Assembly: GCA_032622095.1 (NCBI GenBank)
Contig: CP136068.1
Location: forward strand, 55,636,025 to 55,700,024
From: Siphonodentalium dalli
Taxonomy: Eukaryota > Mollusca > Scaphopoda > Gadilida > Siphonodentaliidae
Direction of reading: 5' to 3'
Length of the DNA stretch: 64,000 nt
The notes below the pieces were generated by a model. It searched no databases and was not told the DNA's origin. It saw only the letters and a program-made list of their open reading frames with translations. This document shows, in pieces, positions 25,074-36,345 of this stretch. The position numbers were made by a program, and so were the translations under genes. Within the stretch, counting starts at the first letter, position 1; each line of letters begins with the position of its first letter.

Positions 25074-25860
25074 TCAATATGAGGCATCCTGAAAATTTGT
25101 GTCAATCATCAAAATAAAGCCAAAAAAAAAACATTTTTTTTTCAATTTTACTAGCTGATACATCTCGTATAACTGAAGTATGCCCTTATATACCATAATA
25201 TTACTAAATTGAAGAGGAAATGTTACTATACATTTTGAGAGGGATATCTTGTCCAATTTTAACCCTTTTCGTGCAGAATTTGGCAATTTATAATGAATAT
25301 TATAATAAAGATTTACCAAAATTAACAGAAAATTTAAATTAAAAATACTTTAATAGCAATATAAAGCAACCATAAGTCAATTGAAATATCTAAACATAAT
25401 GATACAACATCAGACAAAGCCTCAGGCATGAAATTTGACCAGATGACAGGGCATACTGTCTGTTTAACAAACCTGCCATGACATTCTTGCACGACAGTAA
25501 CGCTAGTGGTGATGCCATCACCCCCGCACTTGGGGTGGGGCTACGATCCCCAATGAGGCTACTGGGTGCCGGAAACTTAATTAGGTCAACTGCCACCTTT
25601 TCCTAATGGGGGGGGGGGCTAACACTCCTCAAAATTGTGGGGAGGGGGACTTTAGACCCTCTGACCCCCTAATGGTACCTGGTGTCCATGCAAAACTCCC
25701 AGATTTATCACTTTCTTTACTATCTACAGGCGAATCCATGCGTTTCTTCTTTAAATCTGTCCAAAATGTGGTCATTATCATTTGAAAATAAGAAAATATG
25801 AAATTAACAACTTATCAAGGCGAAACGTGAAATTTCGTAAAATTCTAATTTTTCTTATAG
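25074..25860. other. Spacer between the two exon copies, intron-like before copy 2
   Basis: No gene is visible. The segment includes homopolymer runs (A/T at 25120-25145, G at about 25608-25617) and a CCCC/GGGG-rich repeat-like patch at 25520-25680. Its last 30 bases are pyrimidine-rich and end TTTTTCTTATAG, a good 3' splice site for the exon copy that follows. Confidence 0.5.
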
Positions 25861-26318
25861 GAATCACGGAACTAAATGGTTTCCTAGCGACAGTGTTAAC
25901 GTTTCGGCCAAATTCACTTAATTGAAGCCTGCAGGCCATATCAGTGATGTTTACCCGGCTAGATTGACACCAGTTGATCACGAAAATGGACGAAAAATCA
26001 TAGCTCATGTGTTTACTTTTTAAAAGAAATCCCCAAGTGTACGACAGGGCTATCCCACAGCCAAATTTGATCTGGACAAATCCAGAACTACAGCAGCTAG
26101 TTAAATAAATTTCCCGCTCACAAAAATCCATTCCCCCATTCATTCACCAGTTTAAGTTATTTAGATACGATGTACAAATCAAATAAACGCGATGTCATCC
26201 TTTAATAACGTGTCGCATGTATCAGGTGAAGGTCATTCTTCACTTACCTTCACCTTTATCATTCCACGGTGTACTCGTTCCCCGACTCTAGAACACATTT
26301 ATCTCCCTGATTCCTATA
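25857..26318. repeat. Duplicated segment, copy 2
   Basis: Second member of the pair with 24504-24968, 1.35 kb away in direct orientation. It is three bases shorter because a CCCATAGGC to CCTAGC change removes one codon. In its 3' part the first of the two polyadenylation signals is changed (AAATCAAATAAAC). Confidence 0.97.
25861..26023 (+). pseudogene. Broken copy of the terminal exon
   Basis: This is the same exon as 24508-24673, preceded by a better splice acceptor (TTTTTCTTATAG). One codon is deleted (Pro-Ile-Gly becomes Pro-Ser). A GAA to TAA change creates a stop at 25919-25921, removing the last 34 or so residues. If the gene splices here, the product would be shortened, so this copy is either a pseudogene or a short alternative C-terminus. 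Confidence 0.6.
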
Positions 26319-26781
26319 ACCTCTGCCTGAATGATCCCCTGTACCTCAGAACCCAAACATAAACAAGTGCTCTTCCACGACCCTATACTATAACAATTAC
26401 AAACACGGTGATTTGAGCCGCACAGATTGGGTCGAATACTATAACCTTATAAATCTAGTAAATCACCACACTATAGGCAAATCGAGTATTATCGACTTCA
26501 AATGATGGAACATTCAAGCGCTCCATTATCTCCAAATGTAAAGATTTCGTATTCAAACGAAGCACAGTAAATATATAGATGATTCGCCGAAAAGATCGTA
26601 TTAATCATTTCTCGTCAATGCATTTTGCAAATTAAGTGTTATCGACATGTGAAATCCAACAATGAAATCCTAGTCAACATGTGAATGCAAGAATTCCACT
26701 GGTTGAAATTAATCAGTCGAACAAAGTTTGTATTGTAGAATTAGTAAATTACAAAGGAACGCTTGTGTTACAAGAGTTGCG
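26319..26781. other. Unassigned DNA
   Basis: Nothing recognised in this stretch on either strand. Confidence 0.5.
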
Positions 26782-26784
26782 TTA

Positions 26785-27902
26785 GGGTGCATTTACACTG
26801 ATACAGAACTGTATACAGATCTGTATGAAGTCACGTGTCGCGCATTACTGTGATCACAATATGATTACTAATAGTGAACGCGCGCTTATCAGTACTCTGG
26901 TAATTGACAATTCACTACGAGTCGTTTCAGTATAGGCCAGACATAAAAATGGATCTACCATCAGCAGACAACAGCGATATGGTATGTGCCGCGTGTATTT
27001 AAAGTGTATCCTTATACCACTTGATAATGGTTCGAAGAAAGAATGAAAATCGCATAGGTATACACAATAAACAACAGTATACACAAATAGAGGCTAGAGA
27101 GCACACATATAGCTTTAGATGGAGATTCCACCAATATTTAGGATTTCAGGTGATCAACTATATATATATAGGTCTCCTGTTTGACACCATCTGGGCGGTG
27201 GCCATTTTGGATCTGTATGGAATGGGTATCCACCCTACAACACCCTTTATTTGACCAAATGTAGTAAAATTTTCAACTGATGACAATTCCAATGACAATG
27301 TTGACCAAATGTAGGACAATATTGTTTTATTAAATTAACTAGCAGTTTTTGACTGGCCACCGGGAGGGATCAGGACACAATCTTTCCAAGTGTCTGAAAT
27401 TTCAAACCTGACACCCGCCCCCATGATAAGGTTGGAAAATTTCCAGCTGATGGCCATTCCAGCCCAAAATTTTGATAAAAAGTAGGAGATTATGCAAATA
27501 TTGGTCCGAAAACAATACCCCCCCCCCCCCAATAAAATGTTTGAAAATCAAACTACAAGATCATTTTCAACCTATTGTTGGTTTGGAAATTACAGGTATG
27601 AAATTTCCAACTGTTGAAAATTTTGACCAAAGTTTCCACGTCCCTGTCCGTGTTCAATATTCGAAATACACGGGTTGAAATTACAACGAAAACTAAAACA
27701 CATTCGCCAAGCCCGAGTGACAATTAATCAAAACAGATTTGCCTGTCGCAGTGCTTCGGCGTTGACCGTGACGTATAGCGGACACGATTTTTGCTCACAC
27801 GAACTATTACCGTTTTCTTTCTGTGTGCATTTCTATATCAACCCGTTTACACTAGTCTGCGTGTAGATCTATGTGCAGTTATATAGCAATGTAAATGCAC
27901 CC
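26785..27902. mobile_element. DNA transposon-like element A (PIF/Harbinger-like by its ends), 1118 bp
   Basis: The left end GGGTGCATTTACACTGATAC matches the reverse complement of the right end over about 55 bp with roughly 70-75 percent identity, mostly transition differences. TTA directly flanks both ends (26782-26784 and 27903-27905). GGG-starting inverted ends with a three-base TTA/TAA target duplication are typical of the PIF/Harbinger superfamily, so I infer that assignment. No transposase is recognisable. A short ATG-led frame just inside the left end (26949) stops at a GT donor-like site after 11 codons. An internal segment (27250-27620) is shared with element B. Confidence 0.75.
27250..27620. 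repeat. Core repeat shared with 35065-35470, inverted
   Basis: The reverse complement of this segment matches 35065-35470 over almost its whole length. Shared words include AAATTTCCAACnnTTGGAAA, CAACCTATTGTTGGT and GGTCCGAAAACAAT-like sequence, and the GACTGGCCACnGGGAGGGA block also corresponds. It contains a run of C at 27519-27532. Smaller pieces of the same AAATTTCCAAC-rich family lie near 38.5, 40.0, 42.4, 59.6-60.0 and 63.5 kb. Confidence 0.85.
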
Positions 27903-28200
27903 TTATATAGTATATGGCCATGCAGATCCGCCTTGTGATTCATGACAAAAGACTCGGTAAGACAATGTTGTATGTATATAGTATATATATGTTTTGCCAT
28001 ACAAATTCTAACATGCAGCGCATTGTGTGATTTATTCTCCCTTTTGGAGATATATAATACATGCGATATTTGTACATGCATGTACTAGTATGTGAATTTG
28101 TGATAATATACAGGTTATATACACTGTTCAGTTAGTAATTTCTATTCGCACATATATTGTATGATGCATGTGTCAGCTGACACGGAGTCCCCTCTTCGCG

Positions 28201-28441
28201 TTACAGGAGTGGAACAAGAAAACAGAGGCACCGATTAGTATAGGTTACCGAAACTATGGATCACATCCAAACTTTCGCAGCAAAGCAACTATATAGGCTT
28301 ATTGACGGGAAAGCTTTCATAGATTCATGGATCGCGAATGCGTCGATAACTCTCGTGGCGATTGTGAGAAAAATAGAGACCAGATACTCCACGGAAACAG
28401 AGGGTCAGAATGACACTCTGGAAAAAGAGACAGGTTGCTGT
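28201..28441 (+). other. Possible exon, unrecognised
   Basis: A plausible acceptor (CTTCGCGTTACAG|G at about 28207) precedes a stretch whose frame from an ATG at 28256 runs 64 codons with varied, soluble-protein-like composition (for example KAFIDSWIANASITLVAIVR). It passes GACAG|GTTGCTG, a weak donor, before a stop. I cannot name a family. Either an initial exon or chance. Confidence 0.25.
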
Positions 28442-28450
28442 TGTTTATGA

Positions 28451-29129
28451 CGAATAATATTACAGTATTGTATGTTTTGTCATACAAATGCAAATATACA
28501 GTGCAAGAACATGTATATCATACACTAAGCTCCTCCAACTTTATAACAAAAAGAATACACCATGTAAATCATAAATCTGAGGCAACTTGTAAATTGGTGT
28601 TGAACAAGAATGCGATCACTGTCGGCTGTACGTGCCTGGTGTTTCAACAGATTTGAAAATAGCAAGCTTTGTTATAAACAGGTGTAATTGAGAATAATTT
28701 GTAATTGGTCCATTTCTCGATTACAAGTAATTCAAAGTAATTAATTAATTTGATAAATAGCATAACTTTTTCAATTACATTCATTTACTTTCCAAAATGA
28801 ACATGATTATCCTTTATATAGAGGACATTATAATTTTTGTTTACATTTATTGGCGAGGTTTCATCACGCAGTTGTGCATCAAAATATTGGGAATAGACCA
28901 TGTTTTTATGTGCTTATTATTTCAGGAAATATTGTTTTAAATTACTAATGCATAATATTTATGAATAAAATCATTGGAAATAATTATAAATTCTGTGCAT
29001 GTTCAGTTAGACAGCACAATGAAAATAACACATAAATGATATTTATTTGATAACTAGAGGAAGTAGTTGGGCGCGAAGCACCCGTAATGGTCGAAAAGAT
29101 CGAGTGATCTCCTTCACTCCACCATCCCT
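28451..29129. other. Unassigned AT-rich DNA
   Basis: No gene or repeat recognised. Confidence 0.5.
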
Positions 29130-29596
29130 GGTCAAGTGGTGCTGCTAATATGCTATGGTGCTGGTGCTATGGTGCGGTAGGGCAAACTGATGCCGTTACA
29201 AAAATGTACCGTTATTTTTTCTAAAGTTGTCATTTTCGCGGTGTTTGTGTAATCCGAATCATTTGAGAAAAAAACCATTGTGTGTATGAAATATTCAAGT
29301 ATATTATTGAAAATTATAATAATGCCTGCGCTGGTGTTTCTATCTTGACTATAGTCGATTTGAACAACTAATACAACCAGTATTAAAAATATTTCGCAAT
29401 AAATATCTTTTTGAATGTTTGATACGCATAATGGCTTTTCCTGCATATGTTCTGATTATCAGAACACCGCGCGAAAAAGACAAATTAATAAAATATAACG
29501 GTACTTTTTGTTGACAGTATCAGTTTGCCCTAGCAGTGTCATAGCAATTCAGCAGGACCTAACCGCATCATAGAACATTAGCAGGACCACTTGACC
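29130..29596. mobile_element. Palindromic (foldback) element, 467 bp
   Basis: The left arm starts GGTCAAGTGGTGCTGCTAAT and continues through GGTAGGGCAAACTGATGCCG and GTACCGTTATTTTTTCTAAA. The reverse complement of the right arm reads GGTCAAGTGGTCCTGCTAAT, then CTAGGGCAAACTGATACTGT and GTACCGTTATATTTTATTAA. Arms of about 120-135 bp flank roughly 210 bp of unique sequence. Similarity extends a few bases outside (CCATnnnTGGTCAAG), so the exact ends and the target duplication are unresolved. This is MITE-like; no superfamily can be assigned. Confidence 0.8.
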
Positions 29597-29743
29597 ATGG
29601 CGGTCCACGATATGTTGTTTTGATGTTATCTTGACCACAGCGAATCTTCATGTCTGACCGTGGCAAATTAGATGGGGGAATTTACTACTATGGGGGTTTT
29701 GGGATTTCTCCCGGGAAGATTTGAAAGGGGCGGAAACCCTCTC

Positions 29744-30720
29744 CTACAACCCACTTATGAATTTTAATTTGAAACATGGTATGGTATAACATAAGCATGA
29801 ATCGGTGAGATGAAAATGATCTATATATTTTTTTTTTTTAGTCTTGTTGGCTTTCTTTTTTCGTCGGTTTGGTATTGCTGTTGTTGATGCTGTGGCTGTG
29901 TCTGAGTCGGAACTGGATTTTTCTTCTGTTTTTTCCTGCTTTCCCCGTCGAGGAGGGTGTTTAGACAAGTATATATTCCCTTCTTGGATTTTGATGATGC
30001 ATTGTGCAGGGTCCAGCTCGTCTGGTCCTCTGTAAATATGGTGATCCCTCAGCAGGAAGAAATCGCGGTTGGTGATTGGATATTTCATTCCTGCTGCGTG
30101 GTGTTCGAGAACTGCATCTTTGAGGTCCTCACGCTCTTGTTCGACCTGATGTGGTGTTGGCGACGCCGGCTTCTCGTCACACTTCGGCGTCGGAGGGACG
30201 GAGATGGTGCTATCCGCCCCTGGTGGAGAGTGGATGGGTGGTGTTTCCTGGGTGCGTCCCTGTCTCCGCTCGTCTCTGTGCCGACAGCAGGGACCTCCGG
30301 CAGATCTACGGAGTCCCTGCTAGCTGGTCTGATGTCACCTGTCTCCATGCAGGCCGGGTCGTCTGTGCGTCTCTCAGACAACTCCGGCCTACCGGCTGTG
30401 ACACTGGATGGCTGAACCACACGGGGAGGGGTGACCGGCAGATCAACAGTCACCCCCTTCTTTTTCTTCCATTTCGCCCTTCTGGTTGCGTCCCTTCTCC
30501 TTCGAGCTGGCGTCTTTTTCTTAGGAGGCTCCTCTTTCATGGCACGGCTGGTCTTGGCGTTCCTGCTCCGAGTAGAAGATCTCTGGTTTCCAGCATCTTC
30601 CGTCCGGAATTCAACACAAAGAGTCAAATAGCCACTGTTAGACTGGAGACTCCAGCTAACAATGTCCACTATTTGAGATCTCTGTATTGCAGCTGTCGCG
30701 GCGTCCGGGATTAGCTCCAT
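29744..30720 (-). pseudogene. Lysine/arginine-rich ORF split by one frameshift
   Basis: The minus strand encodes MELIPDAATAAIQRSQIVDI at 30720, then a strongly basic segment KKKTPARRRRDATRRAKWKK at about residues 65-87, then a Pro/Ser/Thr-rich linker. The first frame stops at 30085. The next frame (from 30088) is also open upstream, where it reads sensible protein (for example QEREDLKDAVLEHHAAGMKY), so one protein of about 290 residues appears to have been broken by a one-base shift near 30240-30290. The second part has FFLLRDHHIYRGPDELDPA and ends in a lysine run that coincides with an A-rich stretch at about 29827-29838. Proteins with a comparable K-S/T-P-x-R-R-R-D motif are, as far as I recall, multicopy and transposon-associated in marine invertebrates. 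I cannot confirm the family. Confidence 0.5.
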
Positions 30721-32095
30721 TGTCCGTCGCGCTAAGCCTAATCCAAAACCGTCTCACTCGCCGGCATCAGCACGAGGGCGGTTGCTTCCAATAAAGGTTA
30801 CAGACCGCACAAATCACTCGTACCGACGCTCTGGCAAAAAGGAACTAATTAAGCCAAATAGAATCTGACTTGTTCGCTCCACCTTCCGCCAGAGATGGGG
30901 GAATAGAGCCCGCGAGCTTTTAATATTGGGTTGCCCGAAGTTTCCCTTTAAGTTGGACGTTTTGTTGTAGTTGATGAGCGAGCCGTGATGTGATAATCAT
31001 CCATTGAAATCCTGATGAGGATTAAATGCAGCTTAATCTCCCTGAATGCATAAATGACATACTCACTAATTAGGTCTATACGGATGAACCACCCCACCTA
31101 CTTTTTTCAGTTAATTAGCTCTACTGTCCCGCTGTGACTCTACAGCCATTGTCCACAGCAGTCCCAACAAGAAGACCATAGTCAGAAATGGTAGCGCGCT
31201 CAAGATCATATATTATACACCATGCTTGTAATTATAGAATATAAAATATATTGGTTTCGCGAATGACCAACTCAGAATTCCGTTAAAATAACAATAACAA
31301 CCAGCACCTAATTAACGAACCGGCGGCCGACTCGGCCGTCTCCGACCACAACCATCAGTGGGCTGCAGAACGAAACATATCTATAAAAGTTGAAATATAA
31401 GACTTACAAATTATCTGTTTAATTTCTTTTATTGGTAATTGACATAGCTTGTCACAAACCAAAAATCAACATTATTGACTTAATAATGGAAAGGACAATA
31501 AACAAAATTGAAATTCCCAACTACACCTCTTACCGGACTCGGCCTTATGGCCTTATGGTCGACTTTTAAACCGGAAAAAACAATTATCTATAAATAAAAT
31601 GCACAACGGACCACAGCTTTCAATAATTTGCAGAACAGTATACACGCGACGCGCGCTAATAAAACGTAATCCTTGGATAACTCCTTTATTCATATCAGAA
31701 CCTTTCACTGTCATTCGACTGTGCTGTATCACAACTTTATTGCCATTCGATCATGCTAGTTTAAACATATTTATTGAGCTAAACTCAGCTTAAGGGGATC
31801 GGAGCACAAGTTACAAAACTTACAGTTGCTCCTCTCTCTACAAATGTTACAATTGATAGAAATACATGCAGAAGATGACATTTACAGCAAAATACAAATA
31901 CAATCAAAGCAACTGAATTCGGAGAAAAGTCGTCATCCGTGATCTACTGGCGACAGGAAGTGACTCTCCACCACGTGTCCATCTGATTTGTAAGAGCTCC
32001 ATTCGAGGTTTTAATGTACAATTAAAGGTCATTCTTCGAATATCTTAGTAGCATTGATGTATGACTGTACTATCTTGAATAATTCAGTGTTAATT
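30721..32095. other. Unassigned DNA; includes the 3' flank of a minus-strand LINE
   Basis: No gene recognised. From about 31990 to 32095 lies the region just downstream (minus strand) of the LINE stop codon, probably its 3' UTR. Confidence 0.5.
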
Positions 32096-33960
32096 TCATA
32101 GGTCCCCGAAAAGTACTTTTTCTGTTGTTAAGACTCTTATACCAAGGCGATCAAGCATGATTTGTCTCTGTAACAAGTACAGAGGACACATGCAAATGAA
32201 ATGAAATGCTGTTTCTTCTTGGTATCCAAAAGTACAAATAGGGATGGGTGAATATAATTGTGAAATTTATAAAACATTTAGGTTACTACAATTATTTCGC
32301 AGTCTACAATGAAATATATTGGATTTTCGATCTCCCACATTAAACCATTCCGGTGGTTTAATAACTAAAATTTTCTCGCATACCTTTGACACGAGCTGAT
32401 TTGTTGTTTCAAGTTTCCTCGTTTCGTCTGGAAGCGAATTCCACTGTTTTACCATGGCGGGGAAAAATGATTCCTGATAATAATTAGTGTTCCCTCCCAA
32501 AGACTTACATTTCTCTTTGTCTTCTCTCTTCAAGTGACATCCAACCCATTTCTACCAGAAGTCGTTGGGCGCACAATCCTAAATAGCATCACCGTAATCG
32601 AAAAGGGGTAGTATATATGCGTTGTACATTATTAATAATGTTTTGCTTGACAGTCTAAATTTAAGCTTTCTTAATGCGGATAAGCGTGCAGCCACTCTTT
32701 GTGCGATATCATTTATTTGAAGATCCCAGCCCAGATTAGATTGGATTTGTAGCCCCAGATGTTTTTGTGATTCAGATATTGAGAGGAATGTGGCATCAAA
32801 TTCGATACTATTTTCTAAATCATGTCTTATTGCTTTGGGTGAGACTGCAAATTGTAAAACATATACTTTTAAAGGATTAAAGCTGACAAACCACGCCTGA
32901 ACCATTTATGTATTACACTGAGATCTCTATTTACCGTGTACGGGATTTCGTCATGCTCTTTGTGACTAACAGTTAGGCAAGTATCATCGGCATATAATCG
33001 CGCTGGCGAGTGTAGGTTATCTGTCAAATCGTTGATGTATACAAGGAATAGGAAGGGTCCCAGCACATCTCGGGGACTCCAGCATGAATAAGCCTGTTTT
33101 CAGAAAAGGTGGTTCCCACGAGGACACGTTGTCTGCGATTGCTTATATAATCAGATAACCAGGTCAGACATTCGCCCACAACTCCATAAGAGTCTCGCCA
33201 AAAGACCTCTGTGCCAAACTCTTTCAAACGCTTTAGAAATGCCACAGAACACGGCGCAAGCGTGTAAGCGGTTATCAAGTGACAAGCACAAAGAATGAGT
33301 TCAACTAGTTTAAACGTAGTAAAATGCGAAGGTAAAAAGCCAGATTTATATAAGTATATTAGTTCGTTTTCTTTAAGACTCAATATGTTTTTCAATATTA
33401 GTTTTTCAAATATTTTTCCGAGGCAGCATAGTAGAGATATTGGTCTGTAATTATTCGTATCCGCTGGGTCACCCTTCTTGAATATTGGAATTACGTTGCC
33501 AAGATTAGTTTCCATGAGCTTGGGAAACGACCGGTCGCGATCGATTTATTAAATATTATCAACAATGGCGAAGTTATATCACGCGCAGTTTCTTTTAGCA
33601 TTCTCTGACTAATTCCATTGTGTCCGTGTGCTTTATTTATATTTAAGGAGAAAATTCCGAGTAGTATATCTTCAGGTTTGAATTTAATCGTGTTTAACTG
33701 CATGCTTCGAGCATTTCGGTACTAATAGTGATACGCTTTTATTTTGTTCATTGATTTGAACATTCCGTATATGAAAGCATAATTCAACAAGTTAGCTTTT
33801 ACCATATCATATGTTGCTACCTGGCGATTTGTGGTGCCATCTGCAGCTGTATACAGCGGAGGAATCGCTGTCGTTTTGTTTTTACCCATCAGCAGGCTTT
33901 TCGTCAAGTTCCAAAAAATATTTAGGCGAGCAGGAGTTTTCTATATGTTCTTGTAAATTA
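32096..33960 (-). pseudogene. Decayed non-LTR retrotransposon (LINE) with reverse transcriptase and zinc-binding end
   Basis: Minus-strand pieces in several frames give a LINE protein in the right order. A leader is at 33907-33722, then HGHNGISQRMLKE (33.6 kb), then IPIFKKGDPADTNNYRPISL (33.5 kb). Next come SYGVVGECLTWLSDYISNRR, LGPFLFLVYINDL and YADD at about 32994-32983, the catalytic motif. Then come QKHLGLQIQSNLGWD, FFPAMVKQWNSLPDE and a C-terminal CTFGYQEETAFHFICMCPLY zinc-binding motif, with a stop at 32096-32098. The motif A region with its catalytic Asp is deleted and several frameshifts are present, so it is inactive. The clade is not determined, but the WNSLP and terminal zinc-finger layout differ from the LINE at 56.6 kb. 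Confidence 0.92.
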
Positions 33961-34808
33961 TTTGCAAGCGATCTGGTAGGAAATACAGCAAGCGATTTGG
34001 TAGGAAATATATTCTAATAATTATTTGATTGACAGCTGTGGAATGGTCCATTTAATAATAAGCTTTCAATTCACGGAATATTATAAACCAATTGCTTGTC
34101 ACTGAATTATCCATTAAGGTTATATTTCTCGGTGTCCGGCACTCGTCCAGAAAGCAAAGGTTCGTGAGGACATCAGTTCAACGCGTGTTTGGCACTATGC
34201 CAGCAATGTTGGTTTGAATTGATCGAGAAATGAACATGAATTTTCTGTTCAGCTACATGCGCGGTTGACATAATTGTTTATCACGAGGAATTTATCAATT
34301 GAATGGAAATATATTGGTGAAATCTAGACGTTTTTGACCATATTTTGGGATTAGATTATAATTTATAAAACACTTGCTAAGATTAAGGCTATGAGTTATA
34401 AGCGAAAAAATTTAAGACAAATTTACTATAACGCGAGTTCTAGAATTTGACTTCAACCATTTCGGTTATAACCGCACAACCTTAATCTAAACAAGAGTGC
34501 ATTTTCTTAAATCAGTCGGTGGTTTCTTCTGGGAGGATCAATGCACTGTTCCTCTTTGGAAAATTAATTGAGTCTCCACCGGCTACTAACTTGGTCGATA
34601 AGTGCTGCTTGGAACTTGCTATGCGCACAACCGTCATTGTGAGTGCAGATAAGTAGCCCACTGTCAGTTGTCATTGCTTCCCATCCTTGCAAATCACACC
34701 ACGACCTAGTCTCACGCACGCTGTGGAATTCCTTAATTCCACCCTTGTCCTCCTGGTGGTACAACATTGAGCGCTCAACCCATGCAGGATGAATTGCTAC
34801 CGTAACTC
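33961..34808. other. Unassigned DNA
   Basis: A 22-bp-spaced duplication of GATCTGGTAGGAAATACAGC / GATTTGGTAGGAAATATATT lies at 33970-34015. Beyond that nothing was recognised. Confidence 0.5.
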
Positions 34809-35064
34809 TTAGGGCGCGTACACATGGCCAGCAAGAAAATATCAGGTATGCCCCATGTGACTTTCGTGACCAATGAAATAAATAATACCGGAAAATATCC
34901 GACGAAGTCAGCGCGCTGATATTTATCGCCAATTGGTGAAATGTGTTCACCTTAATAGGTGGCCATCGGTATCCGCTAACTAATCTCGCGGGGATATGAT
35001 CGTAACAATTCAAGCGCTCGAGTTATGATCCATCAATAGTATCGTCTGTTTCAACATAACGCAA

Positions 35065-35470
35065 CAGTTGGAAATTTCATACCTGCCAAAACATTAGTAG
35101 GAAATTTCACACCAACAATAGGTTGAAAATGTTCTTGTAGTTTGATTTTCAAAACATTTCTTGGGGGGAATTAATTGTTTTTGGACCAATATTTGCATAT
35201 TTTCCTATTTTTGGTAAAATATTATGGTCTGAAATGGTTATCAGTTGGAAACTTTCCAACCTCATGCAGGGGGGTGACAGGTTGGAAATTTCCAACACTT
35301 GGAAAGTTTGTGTCCTGGTCCCTCCCCCGTGGCCAGTCAACAGTAACAAAAACTGCTAGTTAATTTAAGAAAACAATATTGTCATACATTTGGTCAACAT
35401 TGTCATTGGAATTGTCATCAGTTGTAAATTTTCTAACCTAAGTGGGGTGTCAGGTTTGAAATTTCCAAAA
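35065..35470. repeat. Core repeat shared with 27250-27620, inverted
   Basis: See element A. In element B this core begins about 250 bp from the left end. In element A, viewed in reverse complement, it begins about 280 bp from the corresponding end, so it sits at a similar offset in both. Confidence 0.85.
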
Positions 35471-35569
35471 CTCTAGGAATGCTTAAGGATAGTCTAGATG
35501 GTATAGGATTTAGCGATTTTCTTGTTAAGATTACAAAATGTTCGCACACCGGGCCGAACCATGGTCTAA

Positions 35570-35720
35570 TATTAGGCCTAAGAGCACTGAGGTGCAAGGG
35601 GGTGCAAATGGAATTCTGGAAAACTTGTGGTTGGTCTTATTCTGATTCAAGGGCGGGGGTGCAGTTGGAATTTCCCAAGGTGGACACCCCCCCCCAACTG
35701 AAACCCTCTAGCCACGTCCT
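35570..35720. repeat. Dispersed repeat, related to 59690-59830
   Basis: The words GGGTGCAGTTGGAATTTCCC, AAGGTGGACACCCCCCCCC, CAACTGAAACCCT and TAGCCACGTCC occur in the same order near 59740-59830. Confidence 0.75.
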
Positions 35721-36345
35721 TGTGTGTATGGGGATGCTTTATAATTTGGTACCTCACGTGCCTTGATTTAGTTGTTTTACTTTAATTTGGACTGTATGTA
35801 CGTTTCGAATAAGAAATTGTTAGCGGCTCCTCGCTCTTCTCGCATGTGGGATGTGGCCCAGGGCCGAACCCACCAACGTCTGTCTAGATGTCGTTTCGTG
35901 TAGTGTTCATGAAGAACACACATCCCTACTCCAACGACGAGGGCGCGTTCCTTTCTCGTTAAAATAGGCGGCATTTTAAATTGTCCATAACACTTTATAA
36001 CTCTGTGAATATTCGATATGGACTATAGGTTGTTTGTCCGCAGTAATTCACTCCAACAAACAAGACTAACACTATTCGCATTGAGCTCAATCAACGCCAT
36101 ATAATCCGCCGCTTTATCACGGGCGTAATCTTTGCAGCAAGAAAATATCAGAGTACAATTGTACCTGATATTTTCTTGCAGATATTTTCTTGCAGCTTCA
36201 TGTGTACGCGCCCTTACCGATGTATATTGGGGACATTTTGATAATGCGGTAATGTAAGTGTTGTTGATATCCACTGTGATGAATGACAATGTTGTCTTTT
36301 CTGGTTGATTGAACCGTTCCCAGTGAGAATGGATTGTTGTTTGTG

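Larger units (their letters stand above)
34812..36213. mobile_element. DNA transposon-like element B (PIF/Harbinger-like by its ends), 1402 bp
   Basis: The ends GGGCGCGTACACATG (34812) and CATGTGTACGCGCCC (36199-36213) are perfect inverted repeats of 15 bp. Further inside both carry GCAAGAAAATATCAGGTA. TTA flanks both sides (34809-34811 and 36214-36216). The right subterminal region has CTGATATTTTCTTGCAG repeated. No transposase is recognisable: the minus frames 35013-34564 and 36349-36023 cross the ends and are not domain-bearing. The interior carries the core shared in inverted orientation with element A (35065-35470) and a G/C-run patch at 35570-35720. Confidence 0.82.

Noticed and set aside
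24422-26143. Two similar minus-strand ORFs beginning MNGGMDFCEREIYL
   Set aside because: They are antisense to the duplicated terminal exon and its 3' UTR. The plus-strand reading has a stop followed by polyadenylation signals and is better supported.
26949-26983. First exon of a Harbinger transposase (ATG, 11 codons, GT donor)
   Set aside because: Too short to support, and no second exon with a nuclease motif was found inside the element.
29827-29838. T run as a clean poly(A) tail of a retrocopy
   Set aside because: The lysine codons of the ORF run through it and no target duplication was found, so it is mentioned only as a possibility.
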